Notes: generated from the letters alone by a model not told the origin. Counted from the first letter of the stretch, positions 9,866 to 20,314 are shown. The stretch: DNA of 64,000 nucleotides from CBDDCQ01 sp965226285 (GCA_965226285.1 CBDDCQ010000006.1:806001-870000); one strand, 5' to 3'. Program-made: numbers and translations.

Positions 9866-10084
9866 AAATTAAGACCATTGCAAAAGAGTTTAAAGAAATG
9901 TTATAAACCATTGCTATTTAACTGTATAGAAAAAAATGCCGATAAAGGGCAATAAATAAGACTATCGATTGACAAAATATAACAAAATTTTCAAAAAAGT
10001 ATAATTTTTAATCCAAAATAAACTAAAAAACTAACAAAATTAAACGTAAGACTTAATGGTCTTAAATTATTAATTAATAAGATT

Positions 10085-10510
10085 ATGAAAATCATTTTAA
10101 ATAGAATAAATAAAAAAGTCCATATGAGAGCAACTAATGAGAGAGGTATTAGTATAGATATAGATGGAAACTACCAAACAGGAGGAGAGGACAAGGGGTG
10201 TTCCCCTATGGAATTGGTACTCTCTGGATTGGGAGGGTGTAGTAGTATAGATGTACTTACTATACTGGAGAAGCAAAAGCAAAAAATAGATAATTATAAA
10301 GTAGAAATAGATTCTACTAGAGCAGAAAGCGTTCCAGCAGTTTTTAAGACAGCTCATCTAAACTTTTTTGTAGAGGGAGATGTAGATCCAAAAAAATTAA
10401 TCAGAGCGGCAGAATTATCTATGCAAAAATATTGTTCTGTGAGTAAAATGTTAGAGCAAACGGTAAAAATAACTTATGGTTTGTTTTTGAATAGAGAGAA
10501 AATACAATAA
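10085..10510 (+). CDS. OsmC family peroxiredoxin-like protein
   Basis: The 141-residue product is an OsmC/Ohr-type protein that reduces organic hydroperoxides through two cysteines. These are present in GLGGCSSIDV (about residue 51) and MQKYCSVSKM (about residue 118), and the TGGEDKGCSPMELVLSGLGG segment is typical of the YhfA-like branch. A 12-nt gap separates it from a tiny membrane protein gene, so the two are likely co-transcribed. The 219-bp region before it shows nothing more than AT-rich sequence. Confidence 0.9.
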   Translation: MKIILNRINKKVHMRATNERGISIDIDGNYQTGGEDKGCSPMELVLSGLGGCSSIDVLTILEKQKQKIDNYKVEIDSTRAESVPAVFKTAHLNFFVEGDVDPKKLIRAAELSMQKYCSVSKMLEQTVKITYGLFLNREKIQ

Positions 10511-10522
10511 TTCTTTTTAACT

Positions 10523-10696
10523 ATGAAAAAAAAGTTAATTATACTGCTTGGTGCGCTTATGCTTTCTATTGTTGTATCGGTAGTTCTACATTATCAAGAT
10601 CATAAGTCTGTATTGTCTATGGTTGCTATGTTTGTGTCTAATATATTACTCATAGTAGTTTGTGTAGTGGCATTATTGCGAAATAGAAAAAAATAA
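10523..10696 (+). CDS. Small two-helix membrane protein
   Basis: A 57-residue reading frame begins 12 nt after the osmC stop and ends immediately before the convergent bshC stop. It encodes two hydrophobic helices (about residues 5-22 and 33-52) around a short polar loop HYQDHKS, and ends in RNRKK, an inside-positive tail. The dense packing between two genes and the clear membrane pattern support a real gene. I do not recognise the family. Confidence 0.65.
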   Translation: MKKKLIILLGALMLSIVVSVVLHYQDHKSVLSMVAMFVSNILLIVVCVVALLRNRKK

Positions 10697-12274
10697 TTAA
10701 TATGTAATAAGTGTAATTCCATTTTCAAAGGGATTATTATGGTTTATGATATTTTCAATGAGGTTTTTGTTTTGTAATAATATCTCAAAAAAGTTTAGTT
10801 CTCGTTCTTGCAATTTTCCGTTTGGGAACAACTTATGGTATAAATTTTTAGTCATTTGTATCTTTTGGTGTTGCTTTTGTTTCTCAGCTTTTTCCAACCT
10901 TTTAATTAGTCTATTTAATCCTTTTTGTTGTCTAGTTTGTTCTGCATTTACAGCTCCTAAAAAAGATTTGTCAGTCTTTTCGGCGGTTTGATGTATATCT
11001 ATAAATATCTTCTTTAGGGTGCTTTTGTGTTGAGTTATTTCACTAAATAAGTAGTTATTTTGTTTTACTTTTTTATTTATCAATTCGTGTAGAGGTAAAA
11101 ATAGTTCTTCAAATGAGATATTGAGTTTTTCCATTTGTGTTTTTGCTTTTTGCAAAGTACAAAAAATAGAATTGCGAACTTTTAATATAGGAAGTGATCT
11201 ATTATAGTAGCGAAAAAAGTCTTTTAATTGTAGCCAGTAGGCTATTTCACCACTACCACCTACATAGCAAATGTTGGGTAATATTACCTCTTGGTACAGA
11301 GGACGTAAAATTACATTGGGACTGAAGTGTTCTGGGTGATTTTCTATTTTGGTTAGTATCTCTTGCTCAGTAAATTTAATATCTGTATTGATTATCTGAA
11401 ATTTGCCATTCTTTTCTTCAATTCGCTCACGTATATCTTTATACATATAAAATAAATTAATTTCTCTAGGAGATACTTGTACTTTATATTTGTGTTTTTT
11501 GAGAAATATATTAGTTTTTTGTACGAATTTATAAGTGTTATTTTCTGTAATTTCATTCTTAAAATAAGGAGTAAATAGCTTTTTTAAAACTCTATCGTCA
11601 GCATCTAAAATGACTAATCCATACGATTTAAAAATATCATTAACTAGATATCTTGTGGCATCTGTCAAGTTAGAGTGCTTTAAATAACTGTTTTCAAATA
11701 ATTTTAGAATGTCTTTTGTGATATGGTTTAGGGGTAGTATTTTCTTTAGTTCGTATAAAGTATTTTTTAAATTTTTAGTAGAAAATTTACCTACTCTACC
11801 GGTTTGTTTTGTATTCCAAGTGATTTTATTTTCTTTAAACTTAAAATGATTGATTTCTTCAAAGTCATGGTCTTCAGTAGCCATCCAATAAAGAGGGATA
11901 AAACTATATTCAGGGTATTTTTCTTTGAGTAACTTACAAATTTTAATGACCTCTATGATTTTGTATATAAAATATATAGGTCCTGTAAATAAATTCAATT
12001 GGTGTCCAGTGGTAATGGTAAACGAATTTTCATCATCTAGTAGGTCTATATTAGAGAGGGTATTGTCAGAAGTATTGATATGTTGATATTGTTTCTTTAA
12101 GCATTTTACTAAAGTAGTTCTATGTGGAGCTTTATTTTTTCTATACTCAATTTGTTTTTCAAAGTTTTCTAAGGTAGGATATAGTTCATACAGGCATTTA
12201 GTATGTTCATTTTTTTCAGTATAATCTACAATGAGTTTACTAAAATAGGCACTTTGGCTCAAAGGTATTTTCAT
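10697..12274 (-). CDS. bshC: Bacillithiol biosynthesis cysteine-adding enzyme BshC
   Basis: BshC performs the last step of bacillithiol synthesis, adding cysteine to glucosaminyl-malate. The 525-residue protein shows the family signatures TTGHQLNLFTGPIYFIYK (about residue 88) and PLYWMATEDHDFEEINH (about residue 127), has a long C-terminal coiled coil (about 400-480), and is close to the usual length. It overlaps the upstream helicase gene by 4 bp (ATGA). Bacillithiol is the main small thiol in many Bacteroidota, consistent with the adjacent OsmC peroxidase. The other bsh genes are not in this window. Confidence 0.94.
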   Translation of the reverse strand: MKIPLSQSAYFSKLIVDYTEKNEHTKCLYELYPTLENFEKQIEYRKNKAPHRTTLVKCLKKQYQHINTSDNTLSNIDLLDDENSFTITTGHQLNLFTGPIYFIYKIIEVIKICKLLKEKYPEYSFIPLYWMATEDHDFEEINHFKFKENKITWNTKQTGRVGKFSTKNLKNTLYELKKILPLNHITKDILKLFENSYLKHSNLTDATRYLVNDIFKSYGLVILDADDRVLKKLFTPYFKNEITENNTYKFVQKTNIFLKKHKYKVQVSPREINLFYMYKDIRERIEEKNGKFQIINTDIKFTEQEILTKIENHPEHFSPNVILRPLYQEVILPNICYVGGSGEIAYWLQLKDFFRYYNRSLPILKVRNSIFCTLQKAKTQMEKLNISFEELFLPLHELINKKVKQNNYLFSEITQHKSTLKKIFIDIHQTAEKTDKSFLGAVNAEQTRQQKGLNRLIKRLEKAEKQKQHQKIQMTKNLYHKLFPNGKLQERELNFFEILLQNKNLIENIINHNNPFENGITLITY

Positions 12275-15258
12275 AGTATTTCTCGTATATGATTGCTCTC
12301 CAAATATACGAGTATTCCTTTTACATTTTGATATCCCATATTTTGGAGTACTTTAGTATATTTTTGTATTTGCTCAGTGTGGGATTTATCTTCTTTACCG
12401 GTTTTATAATCTATAACTGTGGCATTATTATCAGGTGATATGACTACCCTATCTGGTCGAACGGTTTTCCCATTTGATAATAAAATTTCAGGTTCATTCA
12501 GTATGGTTATTCCTTTAGAAAATAAAGGGCTTAATTTTTCATCTTGTAGTAGGATATTTATCTTGTTGCCAATATTTTTTTTTTCTTCTTCTGTAATGGT
12601 ACCTTCATTGTAGTGGTATTGTATTCGAGGTGCTATATCACTTAAAAGAATAATTTCAGATAGTATTTGATGTATAATTAACCCTTTATTTCTTTTTGAG
12701 TTTTTATCCCACAGTATTTTAGATTGGAATGCTATTTTTAAACTGTCTGAATTTCTCCAATGGTTATTTATAATGTTTTTCAGCTGGTAGGTTTGTACTG
12801 TATTGTCTAAGTTACTAGTAAATTTAGTATTTGAGTCTCCATACTCATATATGTCAGGTATGTCATGACATTTTAAAAAATGATAAATAAGTTTACCTAC
12901 ATTAGTGATTTTTTTTAAATCACCTTGTCCAACAGATGATAGTATATAAAGTTGATCTATTGCTCTAGTAAAGCATACATATATTAGGTTGATGTTATCA
13001 AATAGTATTTTTTTACTAATGTCATCTATTTTAGTAGAATGGGAAGCACTTATTTCAAAGGGGATTCCTTCTATTTCTTCCCATGTTTTTTCTTTTCTTG
13101 TACTTATTTCCCAATCACAAAAAGGTGTAATGACTACGGGAAATTCTAAGCCTTTAGATTTGTGGATAGTAAGTATTTGTATTCCATCGCTATCTTCTGA
13201 TGCCGATACGGAAGCCTTTTCTTTTCTATGGGTATCCCAATAGGATACAAAGTTAGGTAAGTTATCTGTTTTTTTTGAAGTGAAATTTAATATTTCATTT
13301 AAAAATGTTTGTAAATATAAGTCATGTTCTAAACCAAAAAACTTGATAAAATACTCTGTAAGTTCATATACAGATAATTGTTCTGTTACGCTAGGATTAT
13401 AATTGTTTTCATCATTTAGCAGTAAATCAAATATATCTTTATTGGGACAGTTATACATTTCATTGTATTTTTCTAAGTATGAAAGAATTTCCAATAAATG
13501 AAATTTATCATTAGGATTGATAAGGCACCTAAATACATTTAAAAGTAAACGGATTTGAGGGTTAGCTGATAGTAGTAATGCTTCTGAAGATATGATATGG
13601 TAATTTTTGTTTGCAAGGTATTCTGCTATCATTTTGCCTTCATTGTTATTTCGAATAATAATAGCAATATCTTTTTGACGGTATCCTTTATCTAAGCATC
13701 CTTTTATAGTATCTTCTGTTTTGGTAAGATATTCCTCTATGGGTTTTGTGTTTCCAGTTTTTTTAAGCATTTCTATTTTTACATACCCTATTCCTTTTTG
13801 TCCCTCTTTACCTGTATCTTGTTTAATATTTTTATATGCTGATTGGTACTTATTAGATAAAAACTTTGATATACATTTAAAGAAAACGTTGTTGAACTCG
13901 ATGATATTTTCACTACTTCTAAAGTTTTGAGATAGATTTTTTAGTTTGTTTTTATCAGAGTTGCACAAATCTATAAATTGTTTAGAGTCACCACCTCTCC
14001 ATCGGTATATGGATTGTTTGGCATCACCTACCAAGGTAGTAGTTCCTCCTTGTGATAAAGTATTTTCTACAAGAGGTTTAAAATTTTCCCATTGCATTGT
14101 AGAGGTATCTTGAAATTCATCTATAAAATAGTGCGTATATTTTTCACCTACTCGTTCATAAATGAAAGGTACAGGAAGTTTTTTGATTTGTTCATTGATA
14201 AGTTTATTAAAATCAGATATAAAAACGATATTATCTTCTTTTTTTAATTTTTCCAAAAGATTTGAAACTTTAGGGAGAAGTAGGGAAGAGTATATTATAT
14301 CTAAAGATTTTTTATAAGCTTTTATCTTTTGGATATTTTTAGTCATATAGTTTATAAAATCAGATAACTTATTGTGAATGCCCTCTATTAAGGATTGTTG
14401 GTCATGGGTTGTTTTTTTTGCATACCATGAACGCTCACCATTGCTATATTTTTGTAAAGTTTCGCTTGGACATTCAAATTCTTTCGATATAATTTTATTT
14501 AAGTAATTTGGCAATAATTCTCTGCTAAAACTCTCTCGTTTTATTCCTTGTTGTTTGATAACATTCTTTAATGCTAATGCCTTTTCTTTAGCTTCCTCGA
14601 GGTAGTCTTGTATTTTTTTTCGAGTATCTTCTAAATCAGTTAGTGTTGTATTTTCAAGTTTTTTGATATATACTATATCTGAATCGTTCTGTAGTGTTTT
14701 ACATAGAGTTTGAATATCACTTTTGATTTCCCATCTTTTATCTGTATTGTAAAGTTTTTGTAGTGCAGTTTCTGTAGTGATTTTAGTAATATCATTGTCA
14801 TCACCTATTTGAGTAAGTAGGCTATATATAGTTTGTTCAATATAATTATCAGAATTCACTTCGGGAGTAAATCCTGTATGTAAACCCAATTCTACAGCGA
14901 AAGTGCGTATAATCTTATGAAAAAATTTATCTATGGTAAAAATAGAAAAATCAGAATAATTATGTAGAATTTCGGATAATACTTTTTTACTCCTGTCTTG
15001 TATTGTAACGCTATCTATCTTTAGTTCATTAGATACTTGTATAAGTTTTGGATGTTCTGGGTTATCACCAAAACTCTGTAAATCTTCTATGACTCTTTCT
15101 TTCATCTCTTTGGCAGCTTTGTTTGTAAAAGTTACTGCCAAAATATGCTTAAATGTAGAGTAATCTTTATCGTTTTTTAAACAGAGTTTTAAATATTCTT
15201 TAGTAAGGGTATAGGTTTTTCCAGAACCTGCAGAGGAGTTATAAATACATATTTTCAT
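12271..15258 (-). CDS. UvrD/RecB-like helicase-nuclease (AddA-type)
   Basis: The 995-residue protein is a superfamily 1A helicase fused to a nuclease, as in AddA/RecB, used for processing double-strand breaks. Motifs in order are: P-loop NSSAGSGKTYTLTKEYL at the start, TFTNKAAKEMKERV, Walker B FIDEFQDTSTMQW, GDAKQSIYRWRGGDS, motif V ILTIHKSKGLEFPVV, and a C-terminal RecB-like nuclease site with VRPDRVV and VIDYKTGK. All catalytic residues appear intact. The matching AddB-like partner is not adjacent, and instead bshC follows with a 4-bp overlap. The gene is convergent to nothing on its 5' side and has no obvious promoter box. Confidence 0.9.
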   Translation of the reverse strand: MKICIYNSSAGSGKTYTLTKEYLKLCLKNDKDYSTFKHILAVTFTNKAAKEMKERVIEDLQSFGDNPEHPKLIQVSNELKIDSVTIQDRSKKVLSEILHNYSDFSIFTIDKFFHKIIRTFAVELGLHTGFTPEVNSDNYIEQTIYSLLTQIGDDNDITKITTETALQKLYNTDKRWEIKSDIQTLCKTLQNDSDIVYIKKLENTTLTDLEDTRKKIQDYLEEAKEKALALKNVIKQQGIKRESFSRELLPNYLNKIISKEFECPSETLQKYSNGERSWYAKKTTHDQQSLIEGIHNKLSDFINYMTKNIQKIKAYKKSLDIIYSSLLLPKVSNLLEKLKKEDNIVFISDFNKLINEQIKKLPVPFIYERVGEKYTHYFIDEFQDTSTMQWENFKPLVENTLSQGGTTTLVGDAKQSIYRWRGGDSKQFIDLCNSDKNKLKNLSQNFRSSENIIEFNNVFFKCISKFLSNKYQSAYKNIKQDTGKEGQKGIGYVKIEMLKKTGNTKPIEEYLTKTEDTIKGCLDKGYRQKDIAIIIRNNNEGKMIAEYLANKNYHIISSEALLLSANPQIRLLLNVFRCLINPNDKFHLLEILSYLEKYNEMYNCPNKDIFDLLLNDENNYNPSVTEQLSVYELTEYFIKFFGLEHDLYLQTFLNEILNFTSKKTDNLPNFVSYWDTHRKEKASVSASEDSDGIQILTIHKSKGLEFPVVITPFCDWEISTRKEKTWEEIEGIPFEISASHSTKIDDISKKILFDNINLIYVCFTRAIDQLYILSSVGQGDLKKITNVGKLIYHFLKCHDIPDIYEYGDSNTKFTSNLDNTVQTYQLKNIINNHWRNSDSLKIAFQSKILWDKNSKRNKGLIIHQILSEIILLSDIAPRIQYHYNEGTITEEEKKNIGNKINILLQDEKLSPLFSKGITILNEPEILLSNGKTVRPDRVVISPDNNATVIDYKTGKEDKSHTEQIQKYTKVLQNMGYQNVKGILVYLESNHIREIL

Positions 15259-15383
15259 TATAAGAAGTGATTATAATTTACAAAATTACAAAAATATCTT
15301 GAAATAAAATTTATTTTATATAGTTGATTAACAGCTTTTTAATTTTAATTCTGAACATTTATTAAAAAATATAGTACTTTGTA

Positions 15384-15413
15384 TTGCAAGTTACTATTTT
15401 TAATGTATATTTG
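15384..15413 (+). promoter_or_regulatory. Bacteroidota-type promoter of the padR operon
   Basis: TTG at 15384-15386 and TATATTTG at 15406-15413 are separated by exactly 19 bp, matching the TTG-N17-23-TAnnTTTG consensus of flavobacteria. The padR start codon lies 30 bp downstream, so the leader is about 20 nt. Confidence 0.7.
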
Positions 15414-15442
15414 CAAAATAAGATTTAATTGTTACTACTCAA

Positions 15443-15763
15443 GTGAATTTAGAGAATATACGAACACAAATGCGAAAAGGAATTTTAGAATTTTGTATTC
15501 TATCTTTACTCAAAGGAAAGGATGCTTACACTTCTGATATTATTAATGAGCTTAAGCAAGCTAAAGTGATAGTAGTAGAAGGAACGTTATACCCTTTGCT
15601 CACTAGGCTCAAAAATAATAAACTTCTTACCTATAGATGGGAAGAATCTAAGAAAGGTCCACCTAGAAAGTATTATACACTTACAAAAGAAGGAAAACAA
15701 TTTTTAAAGGGATTAGAGGATACATGGGAAGAGTTATCTCAATCAGTTAATAATATTAGATAA
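15443..15763 (+). CDS. PadR family transcriptional regulator
   Basis: The 106-residue winged-helix protein begins with GTG, and the MRKGILEFCILSLL motif that opens the PadR domain starts at residue 10. The recognition region EGTLYPLLTRLKNNKLL is canonical. PadR proteins of this short type pair with a PspC-domain membrane protein in Bacteroidota and probably regulate their own operon. The stop codon shares one base with the start of the next gene. A good promoter lies 30 bp upstream. Confidence 0.92.
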   Translation: MNLENIRTQMRKGILEFCILSLLKGKDAYTSDIINELKQAKVIVVEGTLYPLLTRLKNNKLLTYRWEESKKGPPRKYYTLTKEGKQFLKGLEDTWEELSQSVNNIR

Positions 15764-17199
15764 TGGAAAAAGTAACTAAAATAAATTTATCAGGTATAGT
15801 TTTTCATATCAATGAAAATGCTTTTTTAGAGTTAAAGGAATATTTAGATAAGGTTAAAGATTCTATAGATGTTAAAATTCAAGATGAAGTTATTCTGGAT
15901 ATAGAGAATAGAATAGCAGAATTGTTTTTGGAGATACAAAAACGAAAGAGTATCTTAGATATACAGCATGTGAAACATATCATTGGTATTATGGGAAATC
16001 CAGAAGATTATATATTAGAAGAAAATGAGAAAAAAACTGATAAAGAAAAGGAGAAGATAAAAAAGGTGCTTTTTAGAGATCCCGATAATAAAATTTTAAC
16101 TGGGTTGAGTAGTGGTATCGCACACTATTTTAGTATAGACCCTATTATTATTCGGGCTTTTTGGGTGCTTTTGGTGATTACTTATGGCTCAGGAGTATTA
16201 TTTTATTTTCTTTTGTGGCTAATCATACCTCAAGCTGAAACTACTTCGGATAAATTAAAGATGAAAGGAGAAGCACCAGATATAGATAGTATTAAAAAGA
16301 CGATTCAAGAGAATAAAGACAAATTGAAAAAGGGAAAAGATATCATAGAGGGATTTTTAGGTGGAGTACTAAAGATTGTAATGTTTATATTTAAAATCAT
16401 TGCTTTTATTTTGTGTTTTGCACTTGTAATTTCCATTATATTACTTATTCTTTCTTATACACTCGGTTTGGGGTATATGGGCTTCTTAGATGAGTTTTGT
16501 AGTGCTGTATTTGAATATCCTAAATGGATTATACAGTTCTCTATACTTATTTATATCTCATTGGGATTGATGTTGATACTATTGTGTTCAAAGTTTATTT
16601 TTAAAAACGTAAGGCGTATTTATAAGGCACTGATAGGGTTATTTATCGTATTTTTTATCTCTGTTATTGCTTGTTTATTATCTATGTCCAATTTCCTTAT
16701 AGATATTACAGATGAAATTAGAATTGAGGAAAATAATGAAACTCGAGAATTTACAGTGAAATCGGATACAGTAAATATAAAAGTAGATGATTATGTTAGT
16801 TATATGTCCTATGGCTTTTGGAAAGTAAATGAACGAAAGATTATCAATAGACGAGTAGTAGTAGATATAATTCCTATAGAAGGAAATACATTAAGGGTAA
16901 TGACACAAGTAAAAAGTAATAGAAAAGAAACACTTGAAAATATTTACTTAGTCAAGAAAGAGGTAGATTATCGTTTTAATTTTAATAGAGAGACATTGCA
17001 CTTGCGTTCCTATTTTGATATGCCCAAAAAAATGAAATTTCGATTTGAAAGAATAAAAGTAAATATTTATATTCCTAAAGATAAAATCCTATGTGTTGAT
17101 GACAATTTTCATACAAATCTATACCATTACTACTATTATGGTTTAGGAAGATATTACAAGCATTTGAAAGGTAATTGCTATAAGTATATAAGAAAATAA
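15763..17199 (+). CDS. PspC domain membrane protein
   Basis: The 478-residue protein has a cytoplasmic N-terminal domain of about 100 residues. A PspC domain follows (about 105-160; LFRDPDNKILTGLSSGIAHY, then FLLWLIIPQAET), then three further membrane helices (about 200-230, 258-277 and 284-305). The extracytoplasmic C-terminal domain is beta-rich and resembles the putative adhesin/DUF4097 part of similar proteins. It is predicted to work with the preceding PadR regulator in envelope stress sensing. That role is inferred from family and context only. Confidence 0.8.
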   Translation: MEKVTKINLSGIVFHINENAFLELKEYLDKVKDSIDVKIQDEVILDIENRIAELFLEIQKRKSILDIQHVKHIIGIMGNPEDYILEENEKKTDKEKEKIKKVLFRDPDNKILTGLSSGIAHYFSIDPIIIRAFWVLLVITYGSGVLFYFLLWLIIPQAETTSDKLKMKGEAPDIDSIKKTIQENKDKLKKGKDIIEGFLGGVLKIVMFIFKIIAFILCFALVISIILLILSYTLGLGYMGFLDEFCSAVFEYPKWIIQFSILIYISLGLMLILLCSKFIFKNVRRIYKALIGLFIVFFISVIACLLSMSNFLIDITDEIRIEENNETREFTVKSDTVNIKVDDYVSYMSYGFWKVNERKIINRRVVVDIIPIEGNTLRVMTQVKSNRKETLENIYLVKKEVDYRFNFNRETLHLRSYFDMPKKMKFRFERIKVNIYIPKDKILCVDDNFHTNLYHYYYYGLGRYYKHLKGNCYKYIRK

Positions 17200-17242
17200 G
17201 GAATGATAATAAGAATAGAGTTTAATTTAAAAAATAATTAAG

Positions 17243-19228
17243 ATGAAGAATTCAGTAAAAATAATAATGATTTTAGTAACTTCGATGCTGTGTAGTTGTA
17301 AGTCTATTTATCAAATAGATTATATGGCTAGTAGAACTCCTTTTGAGGATATAGAATGGAATAGAGATACTCCATCGGTAAGGATAAATAATGTGTGGTA
17401 TGAGCTTTTAGCTATAGAAGATGTACCTATAGCCAATATAGTAAAAGAGAGTAAAAAAACATTTGGCATTAAATGGAGAGAAAGAATAAGTGAAGATTTA
17501 ACACGGGTTTTAAGTATAGTAGGTGAATATGAATTTTTTGATGTTCAGCTCCAATTGATAGATAAGCAAACAGGCAAAAAATTAGATATGAGTGTGTCAT
17601 TAAATGCAGGAGAAAAGAGGGATGCTTTAATTAGAGTATTAAGCATGAAGGAGAAAGTTACTAGAATACATAGTAATGAGATACCTGAAAGATACAAATA
17701 TCTCACTACTCGCATAAAGGGTTTTCCTACTCTTGATCAACTAAAGGCTGCTGAGCAGCAATTTGAAAAAATTACAGAAGATGATATATTTATGCTATCA
17801 TATTCAGGAAAAAGTCCTATAAAATGGTTATCTGCAGATAGAGTCAAAAAGAGCTTAGACATTATGGAATACCATATCAAAGAGAGATTTTCTTATGCCG
17901 ATTTGAGAGGGGTAGATTATCAAATGGCTTTAGATGCTATTAGAGCAAGTATAGGTGTAGGCATACATAGAATGGATTTAGGTATCCAATTTAAGAAGTT
18001 TTTAGCTTTGTTTGGAGATGGGCATACTCGATTGTCTTTCAGATACATACCTATAGATAAAAAGGATAAGGTAAGATTACCTTTTTATATGAAAAAAATA
18101 GAGCGTAAAATTGCACTCATGAAATCAGAGACTACTTTTTATGATAACCAATATCCGTTTTTAAAATCTATAGATGGGTTAGATACAACATATTTATTAA
18201 AGAGAACAAAAAAATATAGAGCTACGGATTCCAAGGGACAAAAAAGAAATTTGGCATCGTATATTAGCTTTATATATACCGTTATAAGGTTAGAGGAAAT
18301 TCAAAAAGGAAATATTATAAAAAAAGATAGTATAGCCGTAGTGATTACTGATGGTAAAGGCAGTGATAAAGCTTTTACAGTACCTCTATATCACAAACGC
18401 AAAAAGAAAAAAAGAAAGAAAAAATTAAGCAAAGCAGAAAGGGAATTGGAAAATATATTATACCGCATCACCCCTGAAAATGTTGGATATTTAAAGATTA
18501 CTGAAATGGAGAAAAGACATCTTTTTATGGGAGAACTACACAAGGCGATGAAAAGTTTTAAAAATACAAAAGGTATGATTATAGATGTGAGAAACAACGG
18601 GGGAGGAAACCGAAGACCAACATTGAATTTGCTACCTTATTTTATCAAAGAACCTAGAGTAATCAACATTGCTGCTTTAAGGATCAATAAAGATATAAAT
18701 CCCGGAGATTTATACCATGAATCTTATGGTTTAGAAAAAAGATTTTTACATCCTAGAAACTCTAAAAAATGGACTAAAGAAGAAAGAAATGTTATAGATA
18801 AATGGTTAAGTACTCATAAACTAAGTTGGAATTACAATAAAGATAAATTTTCTAAGTTACATTTTTGTGTAGTAAGTCCTAATCAAGAGGCTTATGACTA
18901 TGACAAACCTGTAGTAATCTTAATGGACGATGGTTGTTTTAGCGCGTCAGATATATTTCTAGGAGCTTTTAAAGGGGTAAAAGGCGTAACCCTGATGGGA
19001 ACTCATAGTCGGGGAGGTAGTGGATATTCAAAAAGCGTCTCTATGGCAGATATTCATATGAGGTTTGGTGCTTCGCGAATGGCATCATTCAAAAACAATG
19101 GAGATTTGTATGAGGGCAATGGTGTAATTCCGGATGTGTATGTAGAGCAAAAAGTAGAAGATTTGCAAAAAGGAGTAGATACACAGTACCAAAAGGCATT
19201 GGAATTTATAAAAAATGTGAATTTTTAG
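17243..19228 (+). CDS. S41 family peptidase, lipoprotein
   Basis: The 661-residue protein begins with a lipoprotein signal (lipobox MLCSC, cysteine near residue 19) and is therefore attached to a membrane outside the cytoplasm. The C-terminal half is a C-terminal-processing-type S41 protease domain: KGMIIDVRNNGGGN, and the catalytic serine in DDGCFSASDIFLGAFK. GVIPDVYVE marks the end of the fold. The N-terminal 250 residues are family-specific. A basic run KRKKKKRKKKLSKAE (about residue 385) is unusual for an exported protein. It lies 43 bp after the PspC gene and likely belongs to the same transcript, which ends at a strong hairpin. Confidence 0.88.
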   Translation: MKNSVKIIMILVTSMLCSCKSIYQIDYMASRTPFEDIEWNRDTPSVRINNVWYELLAIEDVPIANIVKESKKTFGIKWRERISEDLTRVLSIVGEYEFFDVQLQLIDKQTGKKLDMSVSLNAGEKRDALIRVLSMKEKVTRIHSNEIPERYKYLTTRIKGFPTLDQLKAAEQQFEKITEDDIFMLSYSGKSPIKWLSADRVKKSLDIMEYHIKERFSYADLRGVDYQMALDAIRASIGVGIHRMDLGIQFKKFLALFGDGHTRLSFRYIPIDKKDKVRLPFYMKKIERKIALMKSETTFYDNQYPFLKSIDGLDTTYLLKRTKKYRATDSKGQKRNLASYISFIYTVIRLEEIQKGNIIKKDSIAVVITDGKGSDKAFTVPLYHKRKKKKRKKKLSKAERELENILYRITPENVGYLKITEMEKRHLFMGELHKAMKSFKNTKGMIIDVRNNGGGNRRPTLNLLPYFIKEPRVINIAALRINKDINPGDLYHESYGLEKRFLHPRNSKKWTKEERNVIDKWLSTHKLSWNYNKDKFSKLHFCVVSPNQEAYDYDKPVVILMDDGCFSASDIFLGAFKGVKGVTLMGTHSRGGSGYSKSVSMADIHMRFGASRMASFKNNGDLYEGNGVIPDVYVEQKVEDLQKGVDTQYQKALEFIKNVNF

Positions 19229-19244
19229 GTTGTATTATAGATTA

Positions 19245-19279
19245 AAAAATAGGGATATTAATTTAATATCCCTATTTTT
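19245..19279. terminator. Strong bidirectional-type terminator hairpin
   Basis: A perfect 16-bp stem (19245-19260 paired with 19264-19279) with a 3-nt loop ends in five Ts on the plus strand and, by symmetry, on the minus strand. It sits 16 bp after the S41 protease stop and separates that operon from manA. Confidence 0.85.
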
Positions 19280-19336
19280 GATTTAGAATAATTATTTTTG
19301 TAATCAATTTAAATGTTTAAAAAAATAAGTTTGTAG

Positions 19337-20314
19337 ATGAATACATTATATCCAATAAAATTTAAACCCATCTTACAATATAGAATATGGGGAGGAAATA
19401 AACTTAAAGATGGATTTAAAAAAAAGGTGGATTTTGATAAAGCAGGTGAAAGTTGGGAAATATCAAATGTAGAGAATAACGTATCGGTAGTAGATAACGG
19501 TTTTTTGAAAGGAAAAACGCTAAAAGAACTTATTGCAGAATATACTATTGATTTTTTAGGAGGTACTGTTTACAATCGTTTTGGAGATGATTTTCCTTTA
19601 TTAATTAAATTTTTAGATGCCTCAAAAGATTTGTCTATACAAGTGCATCCTAATGATGACTTGGCAAAAAAACGTCATAATAGTATGGGCAAAACAGAGA
19701 TGTGGTATGTAATGCAAGCTGACCATGACTCGGAAATTATAGTGGGTTTTAAGAAACACTCTAATCAAAAAGAATATATACAACATTTGGAGCAAAAGAG
19801 TTTAAAAAATATTTTAAATTCTGAAAAAGTACAAAAGGGTGATACTTTCTTTATTCCAGCTGGTAGAGTGCATGCGATTGGAGCGGGTGTAGTGATTGCA
19901 GAAATACAACAAACCTCTGATATTACTTATAGAATATATGATTGGGATAGAACAGACCGCAATGGGCAAAAAAGAGAATTACATACTGAGTTGGCTTTAG
20001 ATGCAATAGATTATAAGGCAAGATCGAGTTATAAACAGGTTTATCACACGGAGTCAAATGTATCTAATAAGTTAGTAGATTGTAATTATTTTACTACCCA
20101 TATCATACCTATAAATCAGGCAACTATAGTTAGAAATTATGATCATATAGATTCATTTATAATATATATATGTGTGAAGGGAGAGTTTGCCATTAAGTCG
20201 AGAGATTTTTCCAGTATCCTTAAAACAGGTCAAACTTTATTATTACCTGCTTGTATTAAAAATATAGAATTGAAAGCAGATAGTGCAGAGGTTTTAGAAG
20301 TTTATATAAAGTGA
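19337..20314 (+). CDS. manA: Mannose-6-phosphate isomerase, class I
   Basis: This zinc enzyme interconverts mannose-6-phosphate and fructose-6-phosphate. The 325-residue protein has the cupin zinc ligands in SIQVHPNDDLAK and GKTEMWYVM, and PAGRVHAIGAG later. The motif YRIWGGNKL at the start is typical of the short bacterial type I form. It supplies GDP-sugar precursors or feeds mannose into glycolysis. Its stop is one base from the convergent glycosyltransferase stop. Confidence 0.92.
   Translation: MNTLYPIKFKPILQYRIWGGNKLKDGFKKKVDFDKAGESWEISNVENNVSVVDNGFLKGKTLKELIAEYTIDFLGGTVYNRFGDDFPLLIKFLDASKDLSIQVHPNDDLAKKRHNSMGKTEMWYVMQADHDSEIIVGFKKHSNQKEYIQHLEQKSLKNILNSEKVQKGDTFFIPAGRVHAIGAGVVIAEIQQTSDITYRIYDWDRTDRNGQKRELHTELALDAIDYKARSSYKQVYHTESNVSNKLVDCNYFTTHIIPINQATIVRNYDHIDSFIIYICVKGEFAIKSRDFSSILKTGQTLLLPACIKNIELKADSAEVLEVYIK

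Noticed and set aside
9870..10064. 10-bp inverted repeat (TAAGACCATT at 9870-9879, its complement at 10055-10064)
   Set aside because: The arms are 175 bp apart in AT-rich DNA, and no function or conservation is visible.
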